Below, one piece after another: positions 25,901 to 33,711 of a stretch of 64,000 bases of DNA. Position 1 is the stretch's first letter, and every line of letters begins with the position of its first letter. This stretch comes from Intestinimonas massiliensis (ex Afouda et al. 2020) (GTDB taxonomy: Bacteria > Bacillota > Clostridia > Oscillospirales > Oscillospiraceae): the NCBI RefSeq assembly GCF_001244995.1, contig NZ_LN869529.1, positions 1 to 64,000 on the forward strand. Reading direction: 5' to 3'. The notes under the pieces were generated by a model that did no database searches, was not told the DNA's origin, and was given only the letters and a program-made list of their open reading frames with translations. Both the position numbers and the translations under genes were made by a program.

Positions 25901-27373
25901 ATAGCACTTTATCATTTTTCAATCGCACAGATAAAGCGCAGCGCCGGTCAGAGCGCCATTGCTAGCGCAGCCTACCGAGCCGGGGAGCGTCTTTGCAGCA
26001 GCTACTATGGAGAAGTTAGCGACTACACCAAAAAAGGCGGCGTGATCGCTTCAGAAATCATGCTGCCGCCCCATGTGCCGGAAATATATCTTGACCGGGC
26101 GACCCTCTGGAATGCTGTGGAGAACTGCGAGAAACATCCAAAAGCCCAGCTTGCCTATTCCTTTGATATTGCCATGCAGAATGAATTGACGCTGGAAGAA
26201 AACATGGAGCTGGCGAGGAAGTTCGTGCAGGAGCAGTTTGTGGCAAAAGGCATGATTGCCGACCTTGCTTTTCACAGCCCGGAGAAAGAGGACGGCGGCA
26301 TCCCTAACCCGCATTTCCATGTGATGACAACCATGCGCCCCTTGAACCCGGATGGCACATGGGGACAAAAACAGCGGCGGGAATATCTTCTTGATGAAGA
26401 TGGAAACCGAATCCGGGATAAAAACGGCGATTATATGTTTAACGCTGTCCATACAACAGACTGGCACGAGCCGGAAACGCTGGAACGCTGGCGGGAGCAG
26501 TGGGCGGCTGTTGTTAATACAAAATTTGAGGAAAAAGGGCTGGATGTGCGTATCGACCACCGTTCCTATGTGCGGCAGGGGCTTGACCTGATACCTACTG
26601 TCCACGAGGGCGCTAATGTCCGGCAGATGGAAGCAAAGGGCATCCGCACCGAGAAAGGGGAACTGAACCGCTGGATTAAAGCCACCAACCGGCTTGTACA
26701 GGATGTGAGGAAGAAGATCAAAGCCCTGTTTGTCTGGATGGCAGAGGTAAAAGAAGAACTTTCCAAACCGCAGACACCGAACCTTGCCGACCTGCTGATC
26801 GCTTATTACAACCAGCGCAACGCAGGGGCATGGAGCAATAAAGCCAGAACCGTAAACTTAAAGCAGTTTGCCGAAGCCGTCAATTATCTGACGGAAAATA
26901 AGCTGCTCACATTAGAGGATTTGCAGGAGCGTCTTTCCTCTGTCAACGAAGAATTTGAAGCGTTAAGCGGCTCCATGAAAAAGAAATCTGCCCGGATAAA
27001 GGAATTGCAGGAATTGATACGGGAGGGCGAGAATTACCAGCGGCTAAAACCTGTTCATACGGAATTGAACAATATCAAGTTTAAGAAACAGAGGGAGAAA
27101 TTTGAAACATCCCACGGTGCGGAGTTACGGCTGTTTTATGCCGCCCGCCGTATTCTGAAAGAAAAACTGGACGGAAAACCCATTGCCCTGAAAGCATGGA
27201 AACAGGAATACGCACAGTTAAAAACAGAGTATGCCGAACTGTCCCCGCAGCACAAGCCGCTCCGGGAGGAAGTGATACGGCTGCGGCAGGTGCAGAACGC
27301 CGTAGATACCGCACTGCGCCGGAGGGAGCAGCCGCAGGAAGTACAGAGAAAGAAACACGAGATAGAATTATGA
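25901..27373 (+). CDS. mobA: MobA/MobL-family (MobQ) relaxase; expected ATG start reads ATA
   Basis: 490 codons from 25,901. The frame begins ATA-GCA-CTT-TAT-CAT-TTT, encoding ALYHFSIAQIKRSAGQSAIASAAYRAGERL, the standard MobQ N-terminus with the presumed catalytic Tyr in AAYRAGE; relatives begin with ATG here. Later motifs: HPKAQLAYSFDIAMQNEL and the metal-binding HFHVMTTMRP histidines (NPHFHVM). The next in-frame start is GTG 26,042, which would delete the catalytic tyrosine. The C-terminus is coiled coil. The relaxase would nick oriT and lead transfer. Either ATA is used inefficiently, or this copy is inactivated, or the base is a sequencing error. Confidence 0.85.
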   Translation: MALYHFSIAQIKRSAGQSAIASAAYRAGERLCSSYYGEVSDYTKKGGVIASEIMLPPHVPEIYLDRATLWNAVENCEKHPKAQLAYSFDIAMQNELTLEENMELARKFVQEQFVAKGMIADLAFHSPEKEDGGIPNPHFHVMTTMRPLNPDGTWGQKQRREYLLDEDGNRIRDKNGDYMFNAVHTTDWHEPETLERWREQWAAVVNTKFEEKGLDVRIDHRSYVRQGLDLIPTVHEGANVRQMEAKGIRTEKGELNRWIKATNRLVQDVRKKIKALFVWMAEVKEELSKPQTPNLADLLIAYYNQRNAGAWSNKARTVNLKQFAEAVNYLTENKLLTLEDLQERLSSVNEEFEALSGSMKKKSARIKELQELIREGENYQRLKPVHTELNNIKFKKQREKFETSHGAELRLFYAARRILKEKLDGKPIALKAWKQEYAQLKTEYAELSPQHKPLREEVIRLRQVQNAVDTALRRREQPQEVQRKKHEIEL

Positions 27374-27392
27374 TTTTGGAGGTGAGATAATT

Positions 27393-29273
27393 TTGTATTA
27401 TTCACAGGAACAGATAGACCGGGCAAATCAGACCAACATGGAAGATTTCTTGCGGTCACAAGGGGAAACCCTCATACGCAGCGGAAAAGAATACCGCTGG
27501 AAATGCCACGACAGCCTGACGGTGCGGGAAAATAAATGGTTCCGGCACAGTCAGAGCAGGGGCGGCTACCCGGTAGATTTCGTAATGGAATTTTACGGCA
27601 AGTCATTCCCGGAAGCGGTACAAATGCTGACCGGCGAAGCAGGCGCAGGCAAGCCGGACGCTTGCCCCGCCCCATCGCCTGACTTCCGGCTCCCACTGCA
27701 TAATCCCACCAATACAAAAGCGATAAAATATCTGACAGAGGAACGCAGACTTGACCGGGGCATTGTCGATACCTTTATCACTGCCGGGGATATTTACGAG
27801 GACACCCGCCACAATGTAGTATTTGTGGGGCGGGACAGCGGAACACAGGGAGTCCCCGGCATTCCAAGATACGCCCATTGCCGGGGAACGGCAGATAAAT
27901 TCCGGCAGGATGTGAGCGGTTCGGATAAAGCCTGTAATTTCAGCTATCAGGGGGAAAGCGACCAGCTATTTGTCTTTGAAGCCCCGATTGATCTGCTGTC
28001 TTTTATCTGCCTTTATCCCAAAGACTGGACAAAGCGCAGCTATCTTTCGCTGGGAGGCGTTGCAGGAAAAGCACTGACGCATTTTCTTTCTGAACGCCCG
28101 GACATCCGAAGGATATTTCTGTGTCTGGATAATGACAATGCCGGGAATGAGGGGTGCAGCCGACTTTCTTCCGAACTGCCGGAGGGGCTTACCATTCTGC
28201 GTCTGCTCCCGGCGTGGAAAGACTGGAATGAGGTATTGCAGCACCGGGAAGAAATACCAAACCGCAAATTTATAACGGAAACAATCACGCTGAAAGAACC
28301 GGCAGCGGAACCGCCTGTCCCCATGATACGCATGAGCGAAGTGCAGGAGGTGGTGGTGGAATGGCTGTGGGAACCGTACCTGCCTTTTGGAAAACTGACG
28401 ATTTTGCAGGGGAATCCTGGCGAGGGCAAGACCTATTTTGCCATGCAGCTTGCAGCCGCCTGTACCAACCGCCGACCTCTCCCCAACATGGAACCGCTGG
28501 AACCATTCAATGTGATCTACCAGACTGCCGAGGACGGCCTGGGCGATACGGTAAAGCCCCGGCTTTTGGAAGCAGGCGCAGACCTTGACAGGGTCATGGT
28601 CATTGACGATGGAGATAAACCGCTGACACTTTCTGATAAAAGGATTGAGAGGGCTATCCGGGAGAACCATGCAAGGCTTCTGATTATCGACCCGGTACAG
28701 GCATTTTTGGGGGCTGATGTGGATATGAACCGGGCAAATGAAGTGCGCCCTATTTTCCGCAGGCTGGGAGAAATCGCACAGGAAACAGGCTGTGCCATTA
28801 TCCTGATCGGGCATTTGAATAAAGCCGCCGGAAGCCAGAGTACCTACCGGGGCTTAGGCTCCATCGACATCACGGCAGTTGTCCGAAGCCTGCTGTTTAT
28901 CGGCAAGGTCAAGAATGACCCTACCACAAGAGTATTGATACAGGAGAAAAGTTCCCTTGCCCCGCCGGGGAAGTCGCTGGCATTCTCTTTAGGGGATGGC
29001 AACGGCTTTCAATGGATTGGGGAATATGATATGACCGCCGACGAGCTGCTTGCCGGTGTGGAGCATACAGAAACCAAAGCGGAACAGACGGAAAAACTGA
29101 TACTTGACCTGCTGGCAGACGGAAAGCAGATGTTAAGCGCAGACATTGACAAAGCGGCAGCCCAGCGTGGCATTTCCGCCCGGACAGTCCGAACAGCAAA
29201 GCAGAGTTTAGGAAATAAGCTGGTTTCCGAGCGCAGCGGCACACAATGGCTGCTGTCCCTGAAAACTGAATGA
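27393..29273 (+). CDS. Toprim primase - RepA-type helicase fusion protein
   Basis: 626 aa from TTG 27,393 (GGAGGTGAG upstream). Domains: degenerate zinc/DUF3991 region (1-85), Toprim (about 185-270: LFVFEAPIDLLSF with catalytic Glu and FLCLDNDNAGNEG with the DxD), RecA-like ATPase of the RepA/AAA_25 type (about 310-545: Walker A GNPGEGKTYFAM, Walker B ARLLIIDPVQAF, then IILIGHLNKAAGS) and a C-terminal winged-helix-like part. Probable replication protein of the excised circle. In many relatives the primase and helicase are separate genes. Confidence 0.85.
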   Translation: MYYSQEQIDRANQTNMEDFLRSQGETLIRSGKEYRWKCHDSLTVRENKWFRHSQSRGGYPVDFVMEFYGKSFPEAVQMLTGEAGAGKPDACPAPSPDFRLPLHNPTNTKAIKYLTEERRLDRGIVDTFITAGDIYEDTRHNVVFVGRDSGTQGVPGIPRYAHCRGTADKFRQDVSGSDKACNFSYQGESDQLFVFEAPIDLLSFICLYPKDWTKRSYLSLGGVAGKALTHFLSERPDIRRIFLCLDNDNAGNEGCSRLSSELPEGLTILRLLPAWKDWNEVLQHREEIPNRKFITETITLKEPAAEPPVPMIRMSEVQEVVVEWLWEPYLPFGKLTILQGNPGEGKTYFAMQLAAACTNRRPLPNMEPLEPFNVIYQTAEDGLGDTVKPRLLEAGADLDRVMVIDDGDKPLTLSDKRIERAIRENHARLLIIDPVQAFLGADVDMNRANEVRPIFRRLGEIAQETGCAIILIGHLNKAAGSQSTYRGLGSIDITAVVRSLLFIGKVKNDPTTRVLIQEKSSLAPPGKSLAFSLGDGNGFQWIGEYDMTADELLAGVEHTETKAEQTEKLILDLLADGKQMLSADIDKAAAQRGISARTVRTAKQSLGNKLVSERSGTQWLLSLKTE

Positions 29274-29416
29274 AGTGGCAAAGAAAATCCAAGTGGCAGG
29301 ATTTTTATAGATTGCCAGTATTGCCACTTCGCCACTTGAACCGAATACACAACGATTTTTTTCGTTCCGGCAGGGCTGTTCCCGCCGGATAAACTAATTT
29401 ATGGAGGTAACTGCCT

Positions 29417-29602
29417 ATGGCAAAAAACAAAAACGAGAGCAACAACCAAAACAGCGGCATCCTGCTTACCGATAAAGACGGCACCCAGTATTTTGTCATG
29501 GGGAAAGTCCGTATCAAGGTATCGGAGCATTTCGCACAGGATGGGAAGCCGCTTGACAGCCTGCTGGAAGATGTGATCCAGCACGCTGCCGCCGCTTCCT
29601 GA
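29417..29602 (+). CDS. TnpW-like small protein
   Basis: 61 aa. ILLTDKDGTQYFVMGKVRIKVSEHFAQDGKPLDSLLEDVIQHAA resembles the small TnpW proteins that precede TnpX-type recombinase genes, in which a short strand region is followed by V.EHF and an acidic helix. ATGGAGGTAAC precedes ATG 29,417. Function unknown. Confidence 0.7.
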   Translation: MAKNKNESNNQNSGILLTDKDGTQYFVMGKVRIKVSEHFAQDGKPLDSLLEDVIQHAAAAS

Positions 29603-29631
29603 AAAAATACGGAATAACGACTGTCAATCAG

Positions 29632-29679
29632 CCCACGCTTATGATATACTTGTACCAGCGAGTATTGTATAAGCGTGGG
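29632..29679 (+). promoter_or_regulatory. Inverted repeat before the recombinase gene
   Basis: CCCACGCTTAT (29,632-29,642) and ATAAGCGTGGG (29,669-29,679) are perfect 11-bp arms around 26 bases, followed by TTGTTTCTTTT and then the ribosome site AGAAGGAGG. It could be a repressor site or an attenuator of recombinase expression. Confidence 0.6.
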
Positions 29680-29709
29680 TTGTTTCTTTTAGAAGGAGGA
29701 TTTTTAACC

Positions 29710-31332
29710 GTGAAACAACCATACAATACAACGATTTATAACACCGCACTATATTTGAGATTGAGCCGTGACGATGAATTACAGGGAGAAAGCGGCAGTA
29801 TCCAGACCCAGCGCATGATGCTTAGGCAGTATGCCGCAGAGCATGGGCTGACCGTTGTAGACGAGTACATTGACGACGGATGGAGCGGGACGAATTTCGA
29901 GCGTCCAAGTTTCCAAAGGATGATTGATGACATCGAGGACGGGAAAATCAACTGCGTTGTCACAAAGGACTTATCCCGTCTGGGAAGAAACTATATCCTG
30001 ACCGGTCAGTACACGGAAATCTATTTCCCCAGCAAGGGAGTACGCTACATTGCCATCAATGACAATGTGGACACCATCAACGGAGAAAGCGAGCTTGCCC
30101 CGTTCTTAAACATCCTGAATGAAATGCACGCCCGACAGACCAGCAAAAAGGTCAAGGCTGCCATGCACACAAGATTTGCCAATGGCGCACACTATGGAGC
30201 CTATGCACCGCTGGGCTATGTAAAAGACCCGGACAAAAAAGGTCATCTTCTGATCGACCCGGAAACACGCTGGATTGTAGAGAAGATTTTTGACCTTGCC
30301 GTACACGGGCGTGGAGCCGCTAGCATTACACGGATTCTGGTTGAGGAAAAAGTACCTACCCCCGGCTGGCTGAACTATGAAAGATACGGGACTTTCGCCA
30401 ATATCTACGCCGGTGCGCCCGCAGAAAAAGCCTATGCGTGGACGATTGCACAGGTCAAGAGCATTTTGAAAGAGGAAACCTACATCGGTCACAGCGTTCA
30501 CAACAAGCAGAGCAACATTTCATTCAAGAACAAGAAAAAAGTGCGGAAGCCGCAGGAAGAATGGTATCGTGTGGAAAACACCCATGAAGCCATCATTTCC
30601 GAAGAAGTGTTCCAAAAAGTTCAGGAGCTGATTGCAAGCAGACGCAGACGACAGAAGAATGGCACAACGCAGATATTTTCCGGGCTGGTAAAATGTGCGG
30701 ACTGTGGATGGTCACTGGCTTATGGTGTAAACAGCCAGAACAAAAATCCCTATGCACACTACCATTGCAGTAAGTACGGACAGGGATTGCGCCAGTGTTC
30801 CATGCACTATATCCGCTATGATGTGCTGTATGCCTATGTGCTTGCAAGACTGCAATACTGGTCTATGCTGATACAGAAAGACGAGGACAAGCTGCTGAAA
30901 CGGCTGCTCAATGCCAGCGACAGGGAAAGAAACTCTGCGAAGAAAAAGCAGGCTGCGGAGCTGAAAAAGGCAGAGAAGCGTAAAACCGAGGTTGACGGGC
31001 TGTTTGCTAAAATGTATGAGGACTGGTCTGCCGGACGAATAACCGAGTATAACTTCAATATGCTGTCCGAGAAGTACCAGAACGAGCAAAAGGAGCTTGA
31101 AACAAAAATCCGGCAGCTTCACGAAACGATGGAAGCCGCCGTACAGACCGCAGCGGACGCTGAAAGGTGGATTGCCCTGATGAAGCAGTATGTCAACCCT
31201 GTGGAGCTGACCGCCGAACTTCTGAACACTCTAATTGAAAAAATAACCGTCCACGAAGCTGTCAAAGGCGAGGACGGAAGCCGTGAGCAGGAAGTAGAAA
31301 TCTACTACCGCTTCATCGGCAAAATCGACTGA
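29710..31332 (+). CDS. Large serine recombinase (TnpX/TndX-like)
   Basis: 540 aa from GTG 29,710 (AAGGAGG upstream). N-terminal resolvase domain with nucleophile Ser19 in LYLRLSRDDE and the YIDDGWSGTNFERPSFQRMIDDIEDGKINCVVTKDLSRLGRNYI block; recombinase domain (about 165-290, GAYAPLGYVKDP); zinc ribbon CADCGWSL ... CSKYGQGLRQC (about 330-365); coiled coil (about 395-490). Its size and placement at the right end with tnpW-like gene upstream match TnpX/TndX, which excise circles and join at a central GA. It catalyses integration and excision of this element. Confidence 0.93.
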   Translation: MKQPYNTTIYNTALYLRLSRDDELQGESGSIQTQRMMLRQYAAEHGLTVVDEYIDDGWSGTNFERPSFQRMIDDIEDGKINCVVTKDLSRLGRNYILTGQYTEIYFPSKGVRYIAINDNVDTINGESELAPFLNILNEMHARQTSKKVKAAMHTRFANGAHYGAYAPLGYVKDPDKKGHLLIDPETRWIVEKIFDLAVHGRGAASITRILVEEKVPTPGWLNYERYGTFANIYAGAPAEKAYAWTIAQVKSILKEETYIGHSVHNKQSNISFKNKKKVRKPQEEWYRVENTHEAIISEEVFQKVQELIASRRRRQKNGTTQIFSGLVKCADCGWSLAYGVNSQNKNPYAHYHCSKYGQGLRQCSMHYIRYDVLYAYVLARLQYWSMLIQKDEDKLLKRLLNASDRERNSAKKKQAAELKKAEKRKTEVDGLFAKMYEDWSAGRITEYNFNMLSEKYQNEQKELETKIRQLHETMEAAVQTAADAERWIALMKQYVNPVELTAELLNTLIEKITVHEAVKGEDGSREQEVEIYYRFIGKID

Positions 31333-31351
31333 CCTTTCTTTTTTACCCAAC

Positions 31352-31372
31352 AATATCTTTAATTAAGGGAAA
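31352..31372 (-). repeat. Right terminal inverted repeat of the element (attR arm)
   Basis: AATATCTTTAATTA-A-GGGAAA; mirror of the left-end repeat with one mismatch. GGGA at 31,367-31,370 is the sequence shared with the left junction, the likely crossover region. Confidence 0.85.
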
Positions 31373-32010
31373 CGGGCCTGAGCCTGCCCGATGTGGCGCT
31401 GCTCGTCCCGTTGGCGGACTGCCTGGGGGTGAGCGTTACCGAGCTGCTCCGGGGGGAGCGCAACGCCCGGACCCAGCTTCCGGTGGAGGAGGTAGAGACG
31501 CTGGTGAGCGCCTCCCTGCGCCTCGCGGGGGAGGAACAGCGCAGCAGCGGACAGCGCCGCCGGAAGAGGGGGCTGGCCTTTCTCCTCTGCGCCCTGACAG
31601 GCATTGGGGAGACCGCGGCCCTGTTGACCGCGGGGGGCTTCGCCTGGGCGGAGCTGGAGTCCACCGTTCTGCTCGTGGAGGGCCTGTGCCTGCTCTTTGC
31701 CGCCTGGCTGTGCTTCTGGGCAAAGGAGCGACTGCCTGCCTACTATGACCAGAACAAGATCAGCAGTTACAGCCAGGGACCGTTCCGCATGAACCTGCCG
31801 GGGGTGCGCTTCCACAACAGCAACTGGCCCTATATTCTCCGCGCTATGCGGGTCTGGCTGTTGGGGACCATGGTCCTCTTCCCGGCGCTCTGGTGGGCGA
31901 TCCATATCTTCTGGCCGGAACCGGCTGCCGCACTGGAGCGGGGACTCACCTTGGCAGCCGCCCTGGGGATGCTGTTTGCCGCCATGGTAGCGGGCAAACG
32001 GCACGAGTAG
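31371..32010 (+). pseudogene. XRE-family regulator, 3' half with membrane tail
   Basis: The frame resumes with ...TGLSLPDVALLVPLADCLGVSVTELLRGE, the second half of an XRE domain, then a linker and four hydrophobic segments: about codons 60-95 (LAFLLCALTGIGETAALLTAGGF, VLLVEGLCLLFAAWLCFWA) and a C-terminal pair (VWLLGTMVLFPALWWAIHIFW, LTLAAALGMLFAAMVA). The intact protein would be a membrane-tethered XRE regulator of about 260 aa. Now it lacks a start; the ATG-like codon at 31,393 has no ribosome site. Confidence 0.85.
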
Positions 32011-32072
32011 CGCTGTCGCTGTGGGAGAAGCCCCGCACTCTCCTCCATCGTGCCGCCTGGCTGGTAAGGGGA

Positions 32073-32122
32073 AACGCAAGAAAGAGGGCCTGCCCCATGG
32101 GGCAGGCCCTCTTTCTTGCGTT
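32073..32122. terminator. 50-bp perfect palindrome, bidirectional terminator
   Basis: AACGCAAGAAAGAGGGCCTG... with complementary arm, centred on CCCCATGGGG, uninterrupted for 50 bp. It separates the XRE remnant from the converging ilvC and has T-runs (CTTTCTT) inside each 3' arm. Confidence 0.8.
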
Positions 32123-32145
32123 CCTGGGTCCTGGCGGACGATGGT

Positions 32146-33168
32146 TTAGTTGGAGGCGGTATCCAGGTCCTTGTCGCCGCCCCAAATCATGTTCTTGCGC
32201 AGCTCCTCGCCCACAATCTCCATCTGGTGCTTGGGGAGCTGATCCCGCTTGGAGTTGAAGAAGGCGCGGCCAAAGCTCTTGTTCTCGGCGATCCAGCGGC
32301 CGGCGAAGGTGCCGTCCTGGATGTCGGAGAGGACGGCGCGCATCCGGGCCTTGGTCTCCTCGTGGGGGATGACCCGAGGGCCGGAGACGTACTCACCGAA
32401 CTCGGCGGTGTCGGAGATGGAGTAGTTCATGGCCGCCACGCCGCCCTTGTTGATGAGGTCGATGATGAGCTTCATCTCGTGGATGCACTCGAAGTAGGCG
32501 TTCTCCGGCTCGTAACCGGCCTCTACCAGCACCTCGAAGCCGCACCGCATCAGGTCCACCACGCCGCCGCACAGGACGGTCTGCTCGCCGAACAGGTCGG
32601 TCTCGGTCTCGTCGTGGAAGGTGGTCTCCATCACGCCGGCCCGGGCGCCGCCGATGCCGGCGATGTAGGCCAGGGCGATCTGGTAGGCGTATCCGGTGGC
32701 GTCCTGCTCCACAGCCACCAGGCAGGGCACGCCCTTGCCGTTGACATAGGTGGAGCGGACGGTGTGACCGGGGCCCTTGGGGGCGGCCATAAACACGTCA
32801 ACGCCGGCGGGAGGCACGATCTGCTTGTAGCGGATGTTGAAGCCGTGGGCAAAGGCCAGAGCGTTGCCCTCCACCAGGTTGGGGGCGATATCCTTCTTGT
32901 AGACATCGGCCTGCACCTCGTCGTTGATGAGCATCATGACGATGTCGGCCCACTTGGCGGCCTCGGGCACGGTCTTGACGGTGAGACCGGCCTTCTCGGC
33001 GTTGGCCCAGTTCTTGGAGCCCTCCCGTAGGCCGACGCACACGTCGCAGCCGGAGTCCTTCAAGTTGAGGGCGTGGGCATGGCCCTGGGAGCCGTAGCCG
33101 ATGATAGCGATTTTCTTGCCGTTGAGGTAGCTGAGCTCGCAGTCTTTCTCATAATACATTTTTGCCAT
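32146..33168 (-). CDS. ilvC: Ketol-acid reductoisomerase (class I)
   Basis: 340 aa. NADP-binding loop [38 protein letters not shown] and [10 protein letters not shown], and the metal-binding [10 protein letters not shown] / E in [12 protein letters not shown]. Converts acetolactate and acetohydroxybutyrate to the dihydroxy acids used by IlvD. Class I length. ATG 33,168 overlaps the end of ilvN by 20 bp with GAGAG upstream. Last gene of the T-box operon; a palindromic terminator follows. Confidence 0.96.
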   Translation of the reverse strand: MAKMYYEKDCELSYLNGKKIAIIGYGSQGHAHALNLKDSGCDVCVGLREGSKNWANAEKAGLTVKTVPEAAKWADIVMMLINDEVQADVYKKDIAPNLVEGNALAFAHGFNIRYKQIVPPAGVDVFMAAPKGPGHTVRSTYVNGKGVPCLVAVEQDATGYAYQIALAYIAGIGGARAGVMETTFHDETETDLFGEQTVLCGGVVDLMRCGFEVLVEAGYEPENAYFECIHEMKLIIDLINKGGVAAMNYSISDTAEFGEYVSGPRVIPHEETKARMRAVLSDIQDGTFAGRWIAENKSFGRAFFNSKRDQLPKHQMEIVGEELRKNMIWGGDKDLDTASN

Positions 33169-33697
33169 AGTTGAACTCTCCTTTTTCTTTGTTGTTGTCA
33201 TATATGGTGTTACGCCCACGTTCGATGGCGATTGTACCCGTACGGACGACCTCCAGGATGCCGAAGTCGGCCAGCAGATCCATGAGGGCGCCGGCTTTGC
33301 TCTCGCTGCCCAGGATGACCACGGTGAGGGTCTCGCGGCTGATGTCCACGATGCTGGCCCGGAACACGTTGACCACCTGGATGATCTCGTCCCGCTTGTC
33401 CTTGGTCTCGGCCCTGACCTTGACCAGTACCAGCTCCCGCTGGACGGCGCTCTCTGGGGAGAGCAGCTTGACCGAGATGACGCACAGCAGCTTGCGCAGC
33501 TGGGCGGTGATCTGCCCGATGATGACCTCGTCCCCCTGCATGACGATGGTGATGCGGGTGACACGGGGGTCCTCGGTGGTGCCGGAGGCGATGGAGTCGA
33601 TGTTATAGCCCTTGCGGGAAAAGAGGCGGGAGACCTGACTCAGGACGCCGGGACTGTTCTCCACCAGGATGGAGATGGTGTATTCTTTCTGTTCCAT
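33149..33697 (-). CDS. ilvN: Acetolactate synthase small subunit (second pair)
   Basis: 182 aa regulatory subunit: ACT domain ([32 protein letters not shown]) and C-terminal ALS_ss_C domain ([32 protein letters not shown] ... [10 protein letters not shown]). It should stabilise and confer valine feedback on the catalytic subunit encoded just upstream. The gene overlaps ilvC by 20 bp. It is longer at the C-terminus than the paralogue at 35,581 because it reads into the ilvC leader. Confidence 0.93.
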   Translation of the reverse strand: MEQKEYTISILVENSPGVLSQVSRLFSRKGYNIDSIASGTTEDPRVTRITIVMQGDEVIIGQITAQLRKLLCVISVKLLSPESAVQRELVLVKVRAETKDKRDEIIQVVNVFRASIVDISRETLTVVILGSESKAGALMDLLADFGILEVVRTGTIAIERGRNTIYDNNKEKGEFNYGKNVL

Positions 33698-33711
33698 ACC
33701 GTGTCCCCTCC

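Larger units (their letters stand above)
14985..31370 (+). mobile_element. Integrative mobilizable element (TnpX/TndX serine-recombinase type) carrying an Mg2+ uptake operon
   Basis: 16,386 bp. Boundaries are read from the split XRE gene: the target retains GGGA at the left junction (14981-14984) and the element ends in GGGA at the right (31,367-31,370). The ends carry near-perfect 21-bp inverted repeats. Base composition is visibly lower in GC than the host. Backbone: serine recombinase, TnpW-like, primase-helicase, MobA/MobL relaxase, DUF3847, excisionase-like HTH, DUF6076. No conjugation (T4SS) genes, so transfer would need a helper. Cargo (15.2-22.9 kb): mgtA, OmpR-type regulator, mgtC, small membrane genes, leader peptide, second mgtA. 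Confidence 0.93.

Noticed and set aside
14985-31370. Self-transmissible conjugative element (ICE)
   Set aside because: A relaxase is present but no coupling protein, VirB4-like ATPase or other T4SS gene is seen, so only mobilization is supported.
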